DNA from: Mycolicibacillus trivialis
Lineage (GTDB): Bacteria; Actinomycetota; Actinomycetes; Mycobacteriales; Mycobacteriaceae
Assembly (NCBI RefSeq): GCF_002102395.1
Contig: NZ_LQPZ01000035.1
Location: 1-39,166, forward strand
Direction: 5' to 3'
DNA: 39,166 nt
Part shown: in pieces, positions 1 to 9,329 of the stretch
Layout of the letters: each line of letters begins with the position of its first letter
Position numbering within the stretch: the stretch's first letter is position 1
Translations under genes and position numbers: made by a program
Notes under the pieces: generated by a model
What the model saw: the letters and a program-made list of their open reading frames with translations, nothing else
Told to the model about the DNA's origin: nothing
The model's database searches: none

Positions 1-71
1 CCGGCCCAGCCGATTGACACTTCAGCGAAACGCCGAGAATCGGTCATCACCATTCCATCGGTGGATTCAGG

Positions 72-383
72 CTCAGCGGCTTTTTCGCCGGAGTCAATAT
101 GCAGCGCCAGATCGGCAAACAGATTGATTTCTTGGCTGCCGCGATGGGCGGCCCACTGCCTTACGCCGGACCGTCGCTCAAACAGGCCCACCAAGGTCGT
201 GGCATCCAACTCCGCCATTTCACGTTGGTCGCCGAGCACCTGGTCGCCTCGTTCCGCGATGCCGGTGTGCCCTCGGCAGCGATCGACGACATCGTTGCCC
301 TGCTTGCCCCGCTGGCCGCCGACATCGCCTCGGATGCCCCGGAACCGGCGGCGGACCCGGTGACCTCTGCCCCGGTGCGGTAG
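72..383 (+). pseudogene. glbN: Truncated group I haemoglobin (GlbN-like), 5' end missing
   Basis: The frame ending at 383 encodes the C-terminal two thirds of a group I truncated haemoglobin, a haem protein that in mycobacteria detoxifies NO. LSGFF, the GGPLPY loop and the proximal-histidine motif KQAHQGRG are visible, followed by the H-helix region (IDDIVALLAPLA). Family resemblance begins near 72. Upstream the same frame reaches a TGA at 15-17 and none of the three forward frames supplies the A and B helices that carry the distal tyrosine. The only in-frame ATG (99) lies inside the conserved core, so a 94-residue product could not form a complete globin. SIGG just before the core recalls the IGG motif of the family N terminus and might mark an internal deletion, but this is weak. 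It could instead be a rearrangement or assembly edge. Confidence 0.7.
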
Positions 384-445
384 CGAACGGTCGACCCGAC
401 GGGCTTAGAAGTGGCCCCCGGGGGCCGCAGCCGCCTGCCCTATCC

Positions 446-2364
<1,919 letters not shown>

Positions 2365-2440
2365 GGTCGCGGCCATCCTACCCCGCATAGTTAGCCAAGC
2401 TATCGGCCAATCCGGGGTTTCGGTCGGGGTGCCGCTGCCG

Positions 2441-3076
2441 TCAGTCCCGGACCCGCCACAGCCGGTTGGTCAACAACATCGCGACGCGTTCACCGGCGGC
2501 GCGCACCTCGACGGGGTCGCCGATGAAGCCGGCGTAGAAGCCCAGCCCCCACAGGGTCGAGACGAGCACCTCGACCAGTCCCGCGGCATCCACGTCGCTG
2601 TCGCAGTCGCCGTTGACGATGGCGTCCTCGACCACACCGGTCAGGAATCTGCGGGACCGGGCCAGCGGATCGGCGCCGGCCGGCATCAGGCCCGGGTCGC
2701 GACGGGCCTCGAGCATCGCGGTGACCATGAACGCCGCCACCGACCGGTCCGCGGCGGCGGCCTCCACCGCCGAGGCGGTGAACGCCGTCAGCCGTCCCCG
2801 CAGTGTCGTCTCGGCGTTGGCGCGCTCGATACCCGTCCCCACGGCCAGGACATTCGTCTCGGCCAGCACCTCGCGGAACAGGGCGCCCTTGTCCGAGAAG
2901 TAATGGTTGATCGCCGGCCTGGTCAAACCGGCCCGATTGGCGATCTCCTGGAAGGTGGCCGCGCCGTAGCCGACCTCGGCGAAGACCTCGCGGGCCGCGC
3001 GGATGATGTTCTGGCGGGTCTCGGCGCCACTGGCGGCCGGGGGGCGACCCGGCCCTCGGCTCGTGGCGGGAGGCAC
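2441..3076 (-). CDS. TetR-family transcriptional regulator
   Basis: A 211-residue TetR regulator. The N-terminal helix-turn-helix is clear: [19 protein letters not shown], then [18 protein letters not shown], followed by a helical ligand/dimerisation domain. The preceding basic RGPGRPP stretch is typical of TetR N termini. GTG 3076 is preferred because it places that stretch at the N terminus; ATG 3142 in the same frame would add 22 residues not typical of the family and would lie inside the palindrome at 3133-3148. The gene is divergent from another TetR gene at 3164 and upstream of the two methyltransferases, which are plausible targets. Possibly the counterpart of Rv0144. Ligand unknown. 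Confidence 0.85.
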   Translation of the reverse strand: MPPATSRGPGRPPAASGAETRQNIIRAAREVFAEVGYGAATFQEIANRAGLTRPAINHYFSDKGALFREVLAETNVLAVGTGIERANAETTLRGRLTAFTASAVEAAAADRSVAAFMVTAMLEARRDPGLMPAGADPLARSRRFLTGVVEDAIVNGDCDSDVDAAGLVEVLVSTLWGLGFYAGFIGDPVEVRAAGERVAMLLTNRLWRVRD

Positions 3077-3132
3077 AATAAAAATACTGCCACAGCCAAA
3101 CCGGGGGCGCCGGGCACGGCCCGCGACCGTAT

Positions 3133-3148
3133 TTGTCGGCATCGACAA
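3133..3148. promoter_or_regulatory. Palindromic operator candidate between divergent TetR genes
   Basis: TTGTCG-GCAT-CGACAA is a perfect 6-4-6 inverted repeat in the spacer between the TetR genes at 3076 (minus) and 3164 (plus), starting 31 nt before the latter. Its size and position fit a TetR-dimer operator. AT-rich stretches on both sides (3075-3090 and 3147-3154) could hold the two -10 elements. Which regulator binds it cannot be told from sequence. Confidence 0.5.
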
Positions 3149-3163
3149 TATAAACTCGTCGCC

Positions 3164-3727
3164 ATGACACCGCCGGTATCGCGGGAAGCGTATTACGACA
3201 CCGGTATGGCCATTCTGGCCGACCAGGGATACGGCGGACTCAAGCTCGCCGAGGTCTGTTCTCGGCTCGGCGTGACCAGCGGGTCGTTCTACCACTACTT
3301 CACCAGCTGGTCGGTCTACACCCACGGACTGGTTGAGTACTGGCTGCAGGAACGGCGCCGCCGAATCGAGCAGAAGATCGAGAGCTCACCCGACCCGCGA
3401 CAGCGCATCGAGGCCATGCTGCAGGCCGGCCGGCGGCTGGCCCACGGCGCCGAGGCCGGCATCCGGGTGTGGAGCGCGCTGGATCCCGCGGTCCGCAAGA
3501 TCCAAGAGCAGGTCGACCGCCTCCGGTTCGACGCCGTCTATGACGCCGCCACCGAACTCCTGGGCGACGGCCGGCAGGCCCAGGTCTTCGCTCAATGCGT
3601 GCTCTACACCCTCGTCGGCTACGAGCAGGCCATGCTCCCGCGCGACGACGAGGCGCTGGCCTGGATCGTCGAACAATTGCTCGCCGCCCTCGACGCCGGG
3701 ACGTTCGCCGACGTGCCCACCCCCTGA
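3164..3727 (+). CDS. TetR-family transcriptional regulator
   Basis: A 187-residue TetR regulator beginning at the ATG directly after the divergent spacer. The DNA-binding domain is short and N-terminal: a first helix ending in ILADQGYGG, then LAEVCSRLGVTSGSFYHYF as the helix-turn-helix. The rest is an alpha-helical effector domain rich in charged residues. Divergent from another TetR gene, with one shared palindrome between them. The next gene on this strand, a membrane peptide at 3803, has its own -10 hexamer, so this gene is probably monocistronic. Ligand and regulon unknown. Confidence 0.85.
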   Translation: MTPPVSREAYYDTGMAILADQGYGGLKLAEVCSRLGVTSGSFYHYFTSWSVYTHGLVEYWLQERRRRIEQKIESSPDPRQRIEAMLQAGRRLAHGAEAGIRVWSALDPAVRKIQEQVDRLRFDAVYDAATELLGDGRQAQVFAQCVLYTLVGYEQAMLPRDDEALAWIVEQLLAALDAGTFADVPTP

Positions 3728-3771
3728 GTCCCCACCGCCTGACCACCGCGGGGCCGCGAGCCGGCCGTGCC

Positions 3772-3777
3772 TATACT
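3772..3777 (+). promoter_or_regulatory. -10 hexamer TATACT before the small membrane protein
   Basis: TATACT fits the mycobacterial housekeeping -10 pattern TANNNT and lies 25 nt before the GTG at 3803, leaving room for a short leader carrying the GAGGAGG ribosome-binding site at 3791-3797. No convincing -35 is needed in this group and none is obvious. Confidence 0.5.
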
Positions 3778-3802
3778 GAGCCCTGACCACGAGGAGGCCG
3801 TA

Positions 3803-3922
3803 GTGTCAGACGGACCAGTGAACTACGCGCGCGGTATCCGCATCTTCACCCTGGGGATGCTGGCCGTGCTGATCATCGCCACCGTCGTGATCGTGATCGC
3901 CGCGCAGATCTCCCCCACGTAA
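3803..3922 (+). CDS. Small single-pass membrane protein, 39 residues
   Basis: A very short gene supported by three independent signs: a -10 hexamer at 3772, a strong GAGGAGG ribosome-binding site 5-6 nt before GTG 3803, and a protein that is plainly one transmembrane helix. The peptide has a polar N terminus (VSDGPVNYARGIR), then a helix of about 22 hydrophobic residues rich in Val/Ile/Ala, and a short tail QISPT. Arginine before the helix suggests an N-in topology. The TAA is 17 nt before the GTG of the NTF2-like gene at 3940, so the pair is probably one operon. No family recognised; function unknown. Confidence 0.65.
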   Translation: MSDGPVNYARGIRIFTLGMLAVLIIATVVIVIAAQISPT

Positions 3923-3939
3923 ACCGTCGGGATGGCCCG

Positions 3940-4332
3940 GTGACCACGCCGTTCGACGACCCGCAGGCCGGGTTGGCGTGGCTGTTTCTCCAATGCCTCT
4001 GCGAGGGCGGCGACCTCGATGAGGGGTTTGACTTGCTCGCCGCTGATTTCCGGTATTGGAGTATCGCGCTCGACCGGCACATCGACAAGGCGGCGCTGCG
4101 CAGGCTTGTCGAGCGCCGGCAGCAGACCGTCGAGGTCATCGACCTGCTGGGCTGTGTCAACGAGGGCGAGAACGTCGTGATCGAGGCCCGCGCGGCCGGG
4201 ACCGCCGCCGACGGCGACCGCTACGACACCCCGATGGCGTTCGTCGTCGAGACCCGCGACGGGATGATCGTCGAACTGCGCGAGTACAGCGACCCCCGGC
4301 TGACCGGACATGCCGGCGACGTCGGCGGCTAA
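3940..4332 (+). CDS. NTF2/SnoaL-like fold protein (Rv0141c-like)
   Basis: A 130-residue protein of the NTF2-like alpha+beta barrel superfamily, whose members are small ligand-binding proteins or isomerase/dehydratase-like enzymes. Visible support is the length, the N-terminal helical half, and a C-terminal sheet pattern FVVETRDGMIVELREYSDP typical of SnoaL-like proteins. Starts at GTG 3940, 17 nt after the small membrane protein. It converges on the DUF427 gene with a 4-base overlap of the 3' ends at 4329-4332. Position beside DUF427 and an epimerase matches Rv0141c in M. tuberculosis as recalled. No substrate can be inferred. Confidence 0.75.
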   Translation: MTTPFDDPQAGLAWLFLQCLCEGGDLDEGFDLLAADFRYWSIALDRHIDKAALRRLVERRQQTVEVIDLLGCVNEGENVVIEARAAGTAADGDRYDTPMAFVVETRDGMIVELREYSDPRLTGHAGDVGG

Positions 4333-4718
4333 TCCGGCGCGATGCTGATCCGGGCGATCTGCGGGTAGAACGCCACATGCTCACCGATCGCCGCGACCGC
4401 CGGATGCGGGCGCCGGTAGGTCCAGGCCGCGTCATCGACGGTGTCGCCGTCGGCGGTGCTGATCCGGTAGTAGTCGGCCTCCCCCTTGAACGGGCAGTAG
4501 CTGTGGCTTTCGGTGCGGCTCAGCACCGCCGGATCGATATCGGCGACCGGGATGTACTGCACCGCCGCATAGCCCGCTTCGCGCAACGTCAGGGCGTGGT
4601 CGGTATCGGCGATGAGTTGGCCGCCGATCCGGACGGTCACCCGATGCCCCGTCGGGGTGATCGTGATCGAATGGTCGACGCTGGGCGCCAGGATCGGCCG
4701 GTCGTCCGCCTCGGTCAT
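4329..4718 (-). CDS. DUF427 domain protein (Rv0140-like)
   Basis: A 129-residue DUF427 protein. The family signature is clear: YIPVADID, followed by the conserved YCPFKGEADYY (roughly residues 72-82), with the final segment AWTYRRPHPAVAAIGEHVAFY. The biochemical role of DUF427 is not established. It begins 20 nt after the stop of the epimerase gene, so it is probably the last gene of the minus-strand operon that starts at 6800; Rv0138-Rv0140 show the same order. Its end overlaps the convergent NTF2-like gene by four bases. Confidence 0.85.
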   Translation of the reverse strand: MTEADDRPILAPSVDHSITITPTGHRVTVRIGGQLIADTDHALTLREAGYAAVQYIPVADIDPAVLSRTESHSYCPFKGEADYYRISTADGDTVDDAAWTYRRPHPAVAAIGEHVAFYPQIARISIAPD

Positions 4719-4738
4719 GGTTCCTCCCGCCGTCGCCG

Positions 4739-5779
4739 CTAGAGGTCCCAGACCTCCCGCACCCCTTCGGTTTTACCCCCCGGCTTCTTCAGCCGCATCC
4801 AGAACCGGGCGGCCTCCCGGATCGATTCCTCGACCGGCCTCGGTTCCCAGCCCAACTCGCGCACCGCCTTGGTGTGGTCCACCGGGGCCTCGGCGCGCAT
4901 CATCCGCACCGACGTCACCGACAGTTCCGCGTCCTTGCCGGTGAGCCGCGCCTTGAGGCTGCCCAGCGCACCGAGCGCGTAGAGCACGGGCACCGGGATG
5001 GTGCGCGGCGGCATCGCCACCCCCGCCTCGTCGACGGCGACGCGGATGACGTCGGTCAGGGCCATCATCTTCTCCGAGATCAGGTAGCGCTCGCCGTCCC
5101 GGCCGTGCTCGGCGGCGAGCAGCAGCGCCCGCGCGGCGTCGTCGACACCGACCACCTCCAGGGCGACGTCCTTCATCAGAAACGGCAGCTTGCCGTAGAC
5201 GGCGCCGGCGATGAAGGCGCCGTGCGGGGTACGGCCCCAGTCGCCGTCGCCGTAGGTGGTGGACACGCACATCGCCACCGCGGGCAGCCCCTCCTCCGCG
5301 GCGTACCGCCGCACCATCTGCTCGGCCTGCAGTCGGGATGCGACGTAGGGGGTGAGACCGCGCGGGTCGAGCACGTCGTCCTCGGTCGCCACCCTGCCGC
5401 GTCGCCGGTCGACGGTGGCGTAGCTGCTGGTGAACACGAACCGCTTCAGGTCCATCGTCTTGGCGACCTCGAGCACGTTGCGCAGGCCTTCGACGTTGGT
5501 CCGGAACAGTGGAGCGGGATCGCGCAACCACGCCCGGGTGTCGACGACGCAGTAGTACACGACGTCGACACCGGTCATCGCGGTCCGCAGGGTGTCGGTG
5601 TCGAAGATGTCGCCGTGGAACCGGACCACGTCGAGATCGTCGATGCTGCGGGTATTGGCGTTGGGGCGCACCATGACCCGGACTTCGGCGCCCTCGGGTC
5701 CGTCTTCGACCAGCCGACGCGTGACATGCGAGCCGAGGAAGCCGTTGGCCCCGATGACGAGGGTGGCCGGGGTGCTCAT
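4739..5779 (-). CDS. NAD(P)-dependent epimerase/dehydratase family protein (Rv0139-like)
   Basis: A 346-residue extended short-chain dehydrogenase. The dinucleotide-binding GANGFLGSH (residues 10-18), DVVYYCVVDTR, the catalytic-serine region FTSSYATV and the family-typical late segment PVDHTKAVRELGWEPRP are present. The expected YxxxK reads YVASR, so the usual lysine (residue 149) is arginine, an unusual substitution for an active member. The start ATG 5779-5777 overlaps the stop of the preceding SnoaL-like gene as ATGA, implying translational coupling. Likely substrate is a hydroxy- or keto-lipid, sterol or isoprenoid rather than a nucleotide sugar, but this rests only on context. Confidence 0.85.
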   Translation of the reverse strand: MSTPATLVIGANGFLGSHVTRRLVEDGPEGAEVRVMVRPNANTRSIDDLDVVRFHGDIFDTDTLRTAMTGVDVVYYCVVDTRAWLRDPAPLFRTNVEGLRNVLEVAKTMDLKRFVFTSSYATVDRRRGRVATEDDVLDPRGLTPYVASRLQAEQMVRRYAAEEGLPAVAMCVSTTYGDGDWGRTPHGAFIAGAVYGKLPFLMKDVALEVVGVDDAARALLLAAEHGRDGERYLISEKMMALTDVIRVAVDEAGVAMPPRTIPVPVLYALGALGSLKARLTGKDAELSVTSVRMMRAEAPVDHTKAVRELGWEPRPVEESIREAARFWMRLKKPGGKTEGVREVWDL

Positions 5780-6306
5780 GCGTCGCCTCCGTACTGCTGC
5801 ATCCAGCGGGCCGCCGCGTCGTCGAGGGTGCCCAGTTCTTTGGCCTTGCGGCACCATTTCATCGCCGCGGAGGCGAACCGCAGTGGGTTGTAGACGTCTT
5901 CCTGCCGCCGCCACAGTCCGTCGCCGCCGTAGGTGAGGATGGTGATGTTGGTGGCGTTGATGACCGTGCCGTCCCCGGGGTCGATCATCGGGTTGTCCAG
6001 TTCGCAGATGACCCGCCCCGTCGGCTCGTCGATCACCGACCACAGCGAGGGGAACTCCGCCATGTGGCTACCCGGGAACGTCGACATCGTCGTGCTGATC
6101 CAGGCGCGGACCGGTTCGCGGCCGTGCATGGTGCCCGCGGCGTGCTCGATGTATTCGACGTCGTCGGTGTAGTGGCCCACCCAGATGTTCCAGTCCTTGG
6201 CGGCGGCGGCGCGGGCCACCGTCTCCTCGAAGGTGGCGAAGGCCGCCGCCAATTCGGCGCGGCTGAACTGCGGAGTCGTCACGTCCTGAACTAGAACACG
6301 TTTCAT
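5776..6306 (-). CDS. SnoaL-like/NTF2-like protein (Rv0138-like)
   Basis: A 176-residue NTF2-like-superfamily protein. The helical N terminus (ELAAAFATFEETVARAAAAKDW) followed by HYTDDVEYIEHAAGTMHGREPVRAW is the standard SnoaL-like opening, and NATNITILTYGGDGLWRRQEDVYNP is the closing sheet. Start at ATG 6306 is supported by the ATGA overlap with the upstream SRPBCC gene; its own stop overlaps the epimerase start in the same way. Such proteins are often small-molecule hydratases, isomerases or binding proteins. Substrate unknown. Confidence 0.8.
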   Translation of the reverse strand: MKRVLVQDVTTPQFSRAELAAAFATFEETVARAAAAKDWNIWVGHYTDDVEYIEHAAGTMHGREPVRAWISTTMSTFPGSHMAEFPSLWSVIDEPTGRVICELDNPMIDPGDGTVINATNITILTYGGDGLWRRQEDVYNPLRFASAAMKWCRKAKELGTLDDAAARWMQQYGGDA

Positions 6307-6800
6307 TCGGGTTGTCGAGCGGTTCCGCGGTGGCCGACGGCGGCCAGCACGACCGGGTCGGCGCAGCCCCGGGCGAATCCCGCGATGCGCTTGTCGATGT
6401 CGCGCCCGAGCCACCAGCGCCCGATCCGTTCGGCCAGCGGGGCCAGCCATGCCGGCCGACAGGTGAAGCTGTACCGCCACGTCGCGAGCGTGCCGCCGTC
6501 GCCGGCCGGGTTGAACCGCCACCCGCTGCCGAACGTCGAGAAGAACCACGGGCCCCTGATGACCTTGATGCCGACGTTGGTGGGCGGATTGAACGAGACG
6601 TATTCGCTGATCATGGTCAGCCCCGACCAGTGCCGGGTGTGGGTGCGCACCCCCTTGGCCGGGGCGGTCGCCCCGTCGACGAACCACTGCTTGGAGATGA
6701 ACGGGTCCCAACGCAGCCGGATCTCGCCGGTGGTCTGGGAGACCGCGAACGCCGTGGCCGGATCGACCGGGATACGCACCGACGACTCCACGACCGGCAT
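6303..6800 (-). CDS. SRPBCC (polyketide cyclase/START-like) protein
   Basis: A 165-residue SRPBCC-fold protein, predicted to hold a hydrophobic ligand in a helix-grip cavity. The opening VVESSVRIPVDPATAFAVSQ and the central WDPFISKQWFVDG and TRHWSGLTMISEYVSF are typical. ATG 6800 has a strong AAGGAG 5 nt upstream and a -10 candidate TAAGAT at 6823-6828. It is the first gene of a four-gene operon (SRPBCC, SnoaL-like, epimerase, DUF427) linked by ATGA overlaps, suggesting these proteins handle the same lipophilic compound. Confidence 0.8.
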   Translation of the reverse strand: MPVVESSVRIPVDPATAFAVSQTTGEIRLRWDPFISKQWFVDGATAPAKGVRTHTRHWSGLTMISEYVSFNPPTNVGIKVIRGPWFFSTFGSGWRFNPAGDGGTLATWRYSFTCRPAWLAPLAERIGRWWLGRDIDKRIAGFARGCADPVVLAAVGHRGTARQPE

Positions 6801-6822
6801 CGCTCTCCTTCCCTCACCGCCG

Positions 6823-6828
6823 ATCTTA
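6823..6828 (-). promoter_or_regulatory. -10 hexamer TAAGAT for the SRPBCC operon
   Basis: TAAGAT on the minus strand matches TANNNT and lies 22 nt before ATG 6800, with AAGGAG between. It would drive the four-gene operon 6800-4329. Confidence 0.45.
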
Positions 6829-6890
6829 GGGCGATTGCGGTGACCGCCCGGGCGGGATTCGACCACTCGACCGCGGCCCGACGCCATCGG

Positions 6891-6896
6891 TAGGTT
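6891..6896 (+). promoter_or_regulatory. -10 hexamer TAGGTT for msrA
   Basis: TAGGTT fits TANNNT, 37 nt before GTG 6934, with GGAGG at 6922-6926 as ribosome-binding site. It is divergent from the promoter at 6823-6828. Confidence 0.4.
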
Positions 6897-6933
6897 GGTG
6901 TCATGCGGCGGCGAGAGGAACGGAGGCCACATC

Positions 6934-7443
6934 GTGACCGACCATAAGACGGCGATTCTGGCGGGCGGCTGCTTCTGGGGTATGCAGGACCTGATCCGCA
7001 AACAGCCCGGGGTCGTCACCACCCGGGTGGGCTACACCGGCGGGCAGGTCGCCAACGCCACCTACCGCAACCACGACGGGCACGCCGAGGCGATCGAGAT
7101 CACCTACGACCCGCAGCGCACCGACTACCGCAGCCTGCTGGAGTTCTTCTTCGCGATCCACGACCCGACCACCCGCGACCGGCAGGGCAACGACGTCGGC
7201 ACCAGCTACCGGTCGGCGATCTTCTACGGCGACGACGCCGAGCGGCAGATCGCGCTGGACACCATCGCCGACGTCGACGCGTCGGGCCTGTGGCCGGCGC
7301 CGGTGGTCACCGAGGTCAGCCCGGCCGGCGACTTCTGGGAGGCCGAACCCGAACACCAGGACTACCTGGAGCGCAACCCGGGCGGCTACACCTGCCACTT
7401 CATCCGGCCGCAGTGGCGGCTGCCGGCCGGCGCGGAGCGCTGA
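6934..7443 (+). CDS. msrA: Peptide methionine sulfoxide reductase MsrA
   Basis: A 169-residue MsrA that reduces methionine-S-sulfoxide in oxidised proteins, a cytosolic oxidative-stress repair enzyme. The catalytic motif GGCFWG (about residues 11-16) with its nucleophilic cysteine, the GYTGG loop, [20 protein letters not shown] and the C-terminal GYTCHF with a resolving cysteine are all present. GTG 6934 is preferred because GGAGG precedes it and the protein then starts just before the catalytic motif; a 13-residue longer start is poorer. The gene sits beside cyp138 and the Rv0138-0140-like genes, as Rv0137c does. It converges on the thioesterase gene with one base between stops. Confidence 0.96.
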   Translation: MTDHKTAILAGGCFWGMQDLIRKQPGVVTTRVGYTGGQVANATYRNHDGHAEAIEITYDPQRTDYRSLLEFFFAIHDPTTRDRQGNDVGTSYRSAIFYGDDAERQIALDTIADVDASGLWPAPVVTEVSPAGDFWEAEPEHQDYLERNPGGYTCHFIRPQWRLPAGAER

Positions 7444-7444
7444 C

Positions 7445-7909
7445 TCAGCGCCCGTGGGCGCGCAGCTGGTAGAGCCCGCGGGTGGTGGCCACCGTCTGAC
7501 CGTCGGCGTCGGTGACGGTCGCCTCGAGGACGAAGTCGGCCTTGCCGCGGTCGGCGGCTTCGGCCGCCACCCGGGTGATGGTGTCCTCGTCGAGGCTCGC
7601 TTCGGCGCGCAGCTCCGAGCGGGCCATCCCCACGAAAGCGATGTCGAGGTTCTTCACCAGCGGGAAGTACTTCGCCGAGTCGAACGTGGACAACGCGATG
7701 ACGCCGCCGAGGATCTCCGCGACGGTGAACTCGACCCCGGCGTAGACGACCCCGAAGTGGTTGCCGTTGCCCTCCGCGGGCACGGTGGCGGCGGCGTATC
7801 CGCGGCGGGCTTCGACGATCTTCACCCCCATCGTGTGCGCGACCGGGATGGTCTGCTGCATCCCGGCGTTCATCATGTCGACAAGGGTGGTATCGGTCAT
7901 GGCGGTCAT
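7445..7909 (-). CDS. Hotdog-fold thioesterase-like protein (DUF4442/PaaI type)
   Basis: A roughly 154-residue single-hotdog protein. The pattern GYAAATVPAEGNGNHFGVVYAG (a substrate-facing helix and the loop before it) followed by FTVAEILGGVIAL is typical of DUF4442/PaaI-like acyl-CoA thioesterases. Two starts are possible, ATG 7909 and ATG 7900; neither has a strong ribosome-binding site, and 7909 is one base after the P450 stop codon, so translation probably couples to cyp138. The pairing suggests a P450-oxidised acyl substrate is later released from CoA, an inference from position only. Confidence 0.75.
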   Translation of the reverse strand: MTAMTDTTLVDMMNAGMQQTIPVAHTMGVKIVEARRGYAAATVPAEGNGNHFGVVYAGVEFTVAEILGGVIALSTFDSAKYFPLVKNLDIAFVGMARSELRAEASLDEDTITRVAAEAADRGKADFVLEATVTDADGQTVATTRGLYQLRAHGR

Positions 7910-7910
7910 G

Positions 7911-9224
7911 CTAGCGGCGCCGGACCACGATGCGGCCACCGTCCTTGGGAACGAACGCCACGCCCCGCGAATGCCACTTCTCCCCCGGTGCGCTGGACGG
8001 TTGGATCGTGAAGTGCTGCAAGACGGTCCGCACCACCACGTCGAGCTCGGCGTTGGCGAAGGTCGCGCCGGGACACCGGCGGGTTCCGCCGCCGAACGGG
8101 ATCCAGGCGAAGGTGGCCGGGCGGGTGTCGATGAAGCGGTTCGGGTCGAACCGGTCCGGGTCGTCGAACGCCACCGGGTTCTCGTGGATCCGTGCGATGC
8201 TGACCCCGATCAGACAGCCCTGCGGCAGCACCCAGTCCCCCAACTCGAAGTAGGGGGCCAACACCCGCCGTCCGGCGAAGTCGATGACGGTCCGGTTGCG
8301 CTGCAGTTCGTAGATGGTGGCCTGCCGCAGTTCGCTGCCGCCCGCGTCGACCTCCTCGGTCAGCCGGGCCAGCAACTCCGGCTGCCTGCTGATCCGTTCG
8401 AACACCCAGCCCAGCGTGGAGGCGGTGGTCTCGTGCCCGGCGGCCAGGAAGGTCAGCAGCTCATCGCCGATGTCACTGCGCGACATGGTCGAGCCGTCCT
8501 CGTAGCTGCTGCGCAACAGCAGCGACAGCACGTCGGTGCGCTGCTCGAAGTTCGGGTCGGCTTGCACGGTCGCGACCAACCGGTCGATGACGGTCTCGTA
8601 TTGGGCGCGCCAGGTGGCCAGCCGGCCCCACGGCGAAAACCGCCCGTAGGTGCGTTTCGGGGTCGGAAAGGCGACCAGCCGCGAGCCCAACGTCACCCAG
8701 GGCGGGATGATTTCGCGCAGCTCATCGAGGTCGGCGCCGTCGGCGCCGAACACCGCACGCAGGATCACGTTGAGGGTGATCCGATTCATCGGCTGCAGTG
8801 TCTCGACCGGTTTGCCGAGCGGCCAGTCGGCGGTTTCGGCCAGGGTCTCCTGTTCGATGATCCGTTCGTAATTCTTGATGTTCTGGCCGTGGAACGGCGG
8901 CGAGAGCAGCCGGCGGCGATCGCGGTGGGCGTCGCCGTCGAGGGCGAACACCGACCCGGGCCCCAACAGCCGGCTCAGGTTCGGCTGGATGTTGCCGAGC
9001 ACCTCGGGGCTGCTGGTGAACACCTGTTTGGCCAGTTGGGGATCGGTCACCATCACGATCGAGCCGAAGACCGGCACCCGAGCCGTGAACGCGGCGCCGT
9101 ACCGCCGGGCGATCCGCTGGATCGTCTGACGACGACGGAACGCGAAGCCGAGGCCCTGGATCGCCTGCGGGATCCGCGGCCCGGGTGGCAACCGGATCGC
9201 CGGTACTGAGACGACGTCGGTCAT
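7911..9224 (-). CDS. cyp138: Cytochrome P450, CYP138 type
   Basis: A 437-residue P450 monooxygenase. The I-helix oxygen-activation motif AGHETTAS, an ExxR in YELQRNR, and the haem-binding FGGGTRRCPGA with the cysteine ligand at residue 384 are present; length is close to the 441 residues recalled for CYP138. The assignment rests on the neighbourhood (msrA, Rv0138-0141c-like genes and a divergent TetR, as around Rv0136) as well as motifs. ATG 9224 has GGAG about 8 nt upstream. No ferredoxin or reductase is adjacent; the ferredoxin reductase at 13022 belongs to a desaturase. Two tandem operators in the 9225-9302 spacer suggest tight control by the divergent TetR. Substrate unknown. Confidence 0.9.
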   Translation of the reverse strand: MTDVVSVPAIRLPPGPRIPQAIQGLGFAFRRRQTIQRIARRYGAAFTARVPVFGSIVMVTDPQLAKQVFTSSPEVLGNIQPNLSRLLGPGSVFALDGDAHRDRRRLLSPPFHGQNIKNYERIIEQETLAETADWPLGKPVETLQPMNRITLNVILRAVFGADGADLDELREIIPPWVTLGSRLVAFPTPKRTYGRFSPWGRLATWRAQYETVIDRLVATVQADPNFEQRTDVLSLLLRSSYEDGSTMSRSDIGDELLTFLAAGHETTASTLGWVFERISRQPELLARLTEEVDAGGSELRQATIYELQRNRTVIDFAGRRVLAPYFELGDWVLPQGCLIGVSIARIHENPVAFDDPDRFDPNRFIDTRPATFAWIPFGGGTRRCPGATFANAELDVVVRTVLQHFTIQPSSAPGEKWHSRGVAFVPKDGGRIVVRRR

Positions 9225-9250
9225 GGTGCTGCTCCGATCCTTCACTCGCC

Positions 9251-9266
9251 GGTACCGCGATGTACC
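9251..9266. promoter_or_regulatory. Operator 1: GGTAC-N6-GTACC
   Basis: Perfect inverted repeat GGTAC-CGCGAT-GTACC in the cyp138/TetR divergent spacer. A second copy with the same arms and spacer length lies 35 bp away (centre to centre) at 9286-9301. Identical architecture in a short spacer is strong evidence for a specific dimeric repressor. Confidence 0.7.
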
Positions 9267-9285
9267 ACAACAGCGCACTCCGGAC

Positions 9286-9301
9286 GGTACGCTGAAGTAC
9301 C
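9286..9301. promoter_or_regulatory. Operator 2: GGTAC-N6-GTACC
   Basis: Perfect inverted repeat GGTAC-GCTGAA-GTACC, two bases before the ATG at 9303. It contains TACGCT (9288-9293), a possible -10 for the TetR gene, so binding would occlude that promoter; this points to autorepression. Confidence 0.7.
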
Positions 9302-9329
9302 AATGCTGACAAGGGCGACGGGGAGTGGC

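Noticed and set aside
2384..2400. ATAGTTAGCCAAGCTAT near-palindrome before the methyltransferase
   Set aside because: Only 12 of 17 positions are symmetric; insufficient to claim an operator, and it does not fit an IdeR box.
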